NCBI GenBank assembly: GCA_002334985.1
Contig: DDBY01000162.1
Location: 1-7,835 of the forward strand
Direction of reading: 5' to 3'
Source of the DNA: Micavibrio sp. UBA2020
Lineage (GTDB): Bacteria; Pseudomonadota; Alphaproteobacteria; Micavibrionales; UBA2020
Length of the DNA stretch: 7,835 bases
In this document: positions 5,591 through 7,835 of the stretch, piece after piece
Layout: each line of letters starts with the position of its first letter
How positions within the stretch are numbered: the stretch's first letter is position 1
The notes under the pieces: model-generated
The model's input: only the letters and a program-made list of their open reading frames with translations
What the model was told of the DNA's origin: nothing
Databases searched by the model: none
Translations under genes and position numbers: made by a program

Positions 5591-6046
5591 ATGGCTCGTG
5601 TAACAGTCGAAGACTGCGTTCTGAAAGTTCCCAACCGTTTTGAACTGGTGTTGGTGGCATCGCAGCGCGCGCGCGAAATCGGCTCTGGCTCCCCGCTGAC
5701 GGTTGACCGCGACAATGACAAAAACCCCGTGGTTTCCCTGCGCGAAATCGCCGATACCGATATTTCGCTCGACGGTCTGCGTGAATCGCTGGTGAAAAAC
5801 CACCAGAAAGTCATCGAAGTCGAAGACGAAGGCGAAGACATCATCGACGTCATGGAAGGCGAAAGCGAATGGGCGCAGGTTGCCGGTCAGGCAGCCGAGG
5901 GCGAACTGGAAGGCGCCGGCATGGGCGAAGACCTCGGCGAAGAGGCTGACAGTGCCGATGACGCAGAAGAGGGCGATGAAGACCTGACCCCCGCAGCCGG
6001 TGAAGATTTCGGCGGTGACGATTTCGGTGGCGAAGACGACATTTAA
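5591..6046 (+). CDS. rpoZ: RNA polymerase omega subunit with long acidic tail
   Basis: Omega binds the C-terminal region of the beta' subunit, helps assemble and stabilise RNA polymerase, and in proteobacteria forms part of a ppGpp-binding site. Residues 1-75 are the conserved omega core: MARVTVEDC at 1-9, [16 protein letters not shown] at 15-30, [19 protein letters not shown] at 36-54. Residues 76-151 form a strongly acidic, Gly/Ala/Asp/Glu-rich and probably disordered tail ending in [12 protein letters not shown]. At 151 residues it is well above the 91 of E. coli, and the extra length is this tail. The ATG has AAGG 9 bases upstream. A strong terminator follows at 6070-6108, and the Rel/Spo gene comes next on the same strand, an order familiar in alphaproteobacteria. 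Confidence 0.97.
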   Translation: MARVTVEDCVLKVPNRFELVLVASQRAREIGSGSPLTVDRDNDKNPVVSLREIADTDISLDGLRESLVKNHQKVIEVEDEGEDIIDVMEGESEWAQVAGQAAEGELEGAGMGEDLGEEADSADDAEEGDEDLTPAAGEDFGGDDFGGEDDI

Positions 6047-6069
6047 CGCCAAATACCTTACAAATTCGG

Positions 6070-6108
6070 AAAAAGCCGCCTATACTTAAATGCTTGGGCG
6101 GCTTTTTT
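6070..6108 (+). terminator. Intrinsic terminator after rpoZ
   Basis: GCCGCC (6075-6080) pairs with GGCGGC (6097-6102) over a 16-base loop; the stem is extended by five A-T pairs and ends in six T (6103-6108). It lies 23 bases after the rpoZ stop. It would end most rpoZ transcripts before the Rel/Spo gene, leaving that gene to read-through or its own promoter. The fairly large loop may make it leaky. Confidence 0.85.
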
Positions 6109-6111
6109 CAT

Positions 6112-6130
6112 GCCGCCGACTTTGCGGCGG
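6112..6130 (+). repeat. Second GC-rich hairpin upstream of the Rel/Spo gene
   Basis: CCGCCG (6113-6118) and CGGCGG (6125-6130) pair across a 6-base loop. The left side includes GCCGCC (6112-6117), an exact copy of the 5' arm of the preceding terminator, so it could also pair with the terminator's 3' arm at 6097-6102. The two structures would exclude each other. Confidence 0.5.
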
Positions 6131-6186
6131 GATGCGGCTTTGCGGCCAGCGCCCGCGCACAACAATAAAAAACTACAGGATGGCGG

Positions 6187-7835
6187 ATGCTGCGGCAGTA
6201 CGAACTCGTTGAAATTATCAAGGCCTACGATCCCGACATGAACGAGGATCTGGTCAACCGCGCCTATGTCTATGCCATGAAGGCGCATGGGGCGCAGACG
6301 CGCGCCTCGGGCGATCCGTATTTTTCCCACCCGCTGGAAGTTGCGGGCATTCTGACGGAAATGAAGCTGGATACGGCGTCTATCTGCACCGCGCTTTTGC
6401 ATGATACGGTCGAAGACACCGGCGCGACGCTGGAAGAAATTGAAAAACTTTTCGGCAAGGAAATCGCGCGTCTTGTCGATGGCGTGACCAAGCTTTCGAA
6501 AATCGAATTCCAGAGCGCGCAGGAAAAGCAGGCGGAAAATTTCCGCAAACTCGTCCTTGCGATGTCCGAAGACATCCGCGTGCTGCTGGTCAAGCTGGCC
6601 GACCGCCTGCATAACATGCGCACGCTGCATCATATTCCCAAGCCGGAAAAGCGCCGCCGCATCGGTCTTGAAACGCTGGAGATTTACGCGCCGCTCGCCG
6701 AGCGTATCGGCGTGCATAAAATCAAGGAAGAGCTTGAGGATATTTCCTTCGAGGCGCTGAACCCCGAAGCGCGCGAGAGTATTTCCGCCCGTCTGAACTA
6801 TCTGCGCGACGAAGGGGGCGACGTGGTCGTTGCCCGTATCATCGACGAGCTGGTGAAAAAACTGCGCGAAGGCGGCCTCGAAGCCGGCGTTTACGGGCGC
6901 GAGAAGACCAAATATTCCATCTGGAAAAAAATGCAGCGCAAGAACATCTCGTTCGAACAGTTGTCGGATATCATGGCCTTCCGCATCCTCGTGCCCAGTG
7001 TGGCGGAGTGTTATCATGCACTGGGGGTTATTCACGGGCTCTACCCGACGGTGCCGGGGCGGTTCAAGGATTATATCTCCCTGCCCAAGCCGAACGGTTA
7101 CCGCTCGCTCCATACCACGGTCATCGGGCCGGAAAACCACCGCATCGAAGTGCAAATCCGCACCCCCGAAATGCACGAAGAGGCAGAGCTCGGCGTTGCC
7201 GCCCACTGGTCTTACAAACAAACGACCGAAGCCAAGAATACCGAAGGCCGCCAGTACCGCTGGCTGCGCGAGCTGATGGACATCGTGGAGCATGCGCAGC
7301 GCCCCGAGGAATTCCTCGAAAACACCAAGCTTGAACTTTATCAGGACCAGGTATTCTGCTTCACGCCGAACGGTGATTTGATTAACCTGCCGCGCGGTGC
7401 GACGCCGGTGGACTTTGCTTACTCCCTGCACTCCGACCTTGGCGATAAAACGGTGGGCGCGAAAGTGAACGGGCGCATCGTGCCGCTCAATACCAAACTC
7501 GGCAACGGCGACCAGGTTGAAATCACGACATCGAAAAGCCAGACGCCCAGTCCCAACTGGGAACGCTTCGTCGTTACCGGCAAGGCCAAGGCGCGCATTC
7601 GCCGTTTCATCCGCCTGCAACAGCGCGAACAGTATATGAGCCTCGGCAAGGCCATGCTGCAAAAAGTGCTCAAGCAGGAAGGCTACGATTACAACGAACG
7701 CCAGTTCAACCACGATATTTACCGCCAGTTTAAAACCGAAAACATCGAAGACCTGCTGACGGGCATCGGCTCCGGCCATATCGCCAGCCGCGAGGTTTTC
7801 TATGCCCTGCACCCCGAACAGCGCCCGAAAGAAGC
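6187..7835 (+). CDS. rsh: Bifunctional (p)ppGpp synthetase/hydrolase, Rel/Spo homologue (3' truncated)
   Basis: This enzyme makes (p)ppGpp from ATP and GTP/GDP and degrades it, setting the stringent response in the cytoplasm. 549 codons are present out of the roughly 720 usual; the stop lies beyond the window. The hydrolase HD domain (about 20-180) keeps H48, H72-D73 in LLHDTVED, E76, D77, and D139/N143 in LADRLHNM, so hydrolysis should work. The synthetase domain (about 230-350) has GREKTKYSIWKKM at 237-249, D261 and R266 in DIMAFRI, RFKD at 292-295 (the RxKD form of bifunctional enzymes rather than the RelA ExDD form), PKPNGYRSLHTTV at 300-312 and EVQIRT at 321-326. The TGS domain spans about 387-448 (FTPNGDLINLPRGATPVDFA). 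The missing end should hold the remaining regulatory domains. ATG 6187 is preceded at 6 bases by AGGA (6177-6180). It follows rpoZ after a terminator. Often named relA or spoT in this class. Confidence 0.97.
   Translation, partial: MLRQYELVEIIKAYDPDMNEDLVNRAYVYAMKAHGAQTRASGDPYFSHPLEVAGILTEMKLDTASICTALLHDTVEDTGATLEEIEKLFGKEIARLVDGVTKLSKIEFQSAQEKQAENFRKLVLAMSEDIRVLLVKLADRLHNMRTLHHIPKPEKRRRIGLETLEIYAPLAERIGVHKIKEELEDISFEALNPEARESISARLNYLRDEGGDVVVARIIDELVKKLREGGLEAGVYGREKTKYSIWKKMQRKNISFEQLSDIMAFRILVPSVAECYHALGVIHGLYPTVPGRFKDYISLPKPNGYRSLHTTVIGPENHRIEVQIRTPEMHEEAELGVAAHWSYKQTTEAKNTEGRQYRWLRELMDIVEHAQRPEEFLENTKLELYQDQVFCFTPNGDLINLPRGATPVDFAYSLHSDLGDKTVGAKVNGRIVPLNTKLGNGDQVEITTSKSQTPSPNWERFVVTGKAKARIRRFIRLQQREQYMSLGKAMLQKVLKQEGYDYNERQFNHDIYRQFKTENIEDLLTGIGSGHIASREVFYALHPEQRPKE

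Noticed and set aside
5387..6052. Minus-strand open frame of 221 codons opposite rpoZ
   Set aside because: It covers rpoZ and its promoter region and is rich in Phe/Val/Ala as expected from reading acidic codons backwards.
6058..7812. Minus-strand open frame of 584 codons opposite the Rel/Spo gene
   Set aside because: The plus strand encodes an unmistakable Rel/Spo enzyme in the same stretch; long antisense frames are common in GC-rich codon use.
1..7835. A defence island, phage remnant, transposon or CRISPR system
   Set aside because: All genes are recognisable core or housekeeping families with even composition; there are no integrases, transposases, terminal repeats or spaced direct repeats.

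Overview
The window looks like ordinary chromosomal DNA from an alphaproteobacterium. The evidence is protein similarity recognised by eye: the rpoZ product starts with the conserved MARVTVEDC and is followed by a bifunctional RelA/SpoT gene with the alphaproteobacterial start MLRQYELVE. I cannot place it below class level. Composition is moderately GC-rich and even. I see no insertion sequence, phage gene, CRISPR array, tRNA or rRNA.

Left part (1-3706, plus strand): the 3' end of clpA; 19 bases later a two-domain protein joining a response-regulator receiver domain to a guanine-deaminase-type cytidine deaminase fold; then an AIM24/TIGR00266 family protein. These three are closely spaced without a terminator and probably form one transcription unit. 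A long imperfect hairpin and a candidate promoter separate them from a membrane-anchored protein. That protein has a signal peptide, a thermonuclease-like (SNase) domain whose catalytic residues are replaced, a transmembrane segment and a coiled-coil cytoplasmic part. It ends at a textbook bidirectional terminator (3725-3754).

Middle (3775-5205, minus strand): a family 5 (UDGb) uracil-DNA glycosylase with iron-sulphur cysteines lies downstream of a NYN/LabA-type PIN-like ribonuclease. The gap between them (4453-4539) carries two overlapping inverted repeats. The NYN gene uses a TTG start with a good ribosome-binding site.

Right part (5206-7835): a 385-base divergent intergenic region holds candidate promoters for both directions. 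Two of them have adjacent -35 hexamers that form one small palindrome. Downstream on the plus strand are rpoZ (omega subunit of RNA polymerase, with an unusually long acidic tail), a strong intrinsic terminator, and a Rel/Spo homologue (ppGpp synthetase/hydrolase) that runs off the window.

The right half is a stress and information-processing neighbourhood: omega is a known partner in ppGpp responses, with a nuclease and a DNA repair enzyme transcribed away from it. The most unusual items are the receiver-guanine deaminase fusion and the membrane-tethered, apparently dead SNase-like protein. I did not find a clearly new multi-gene system.
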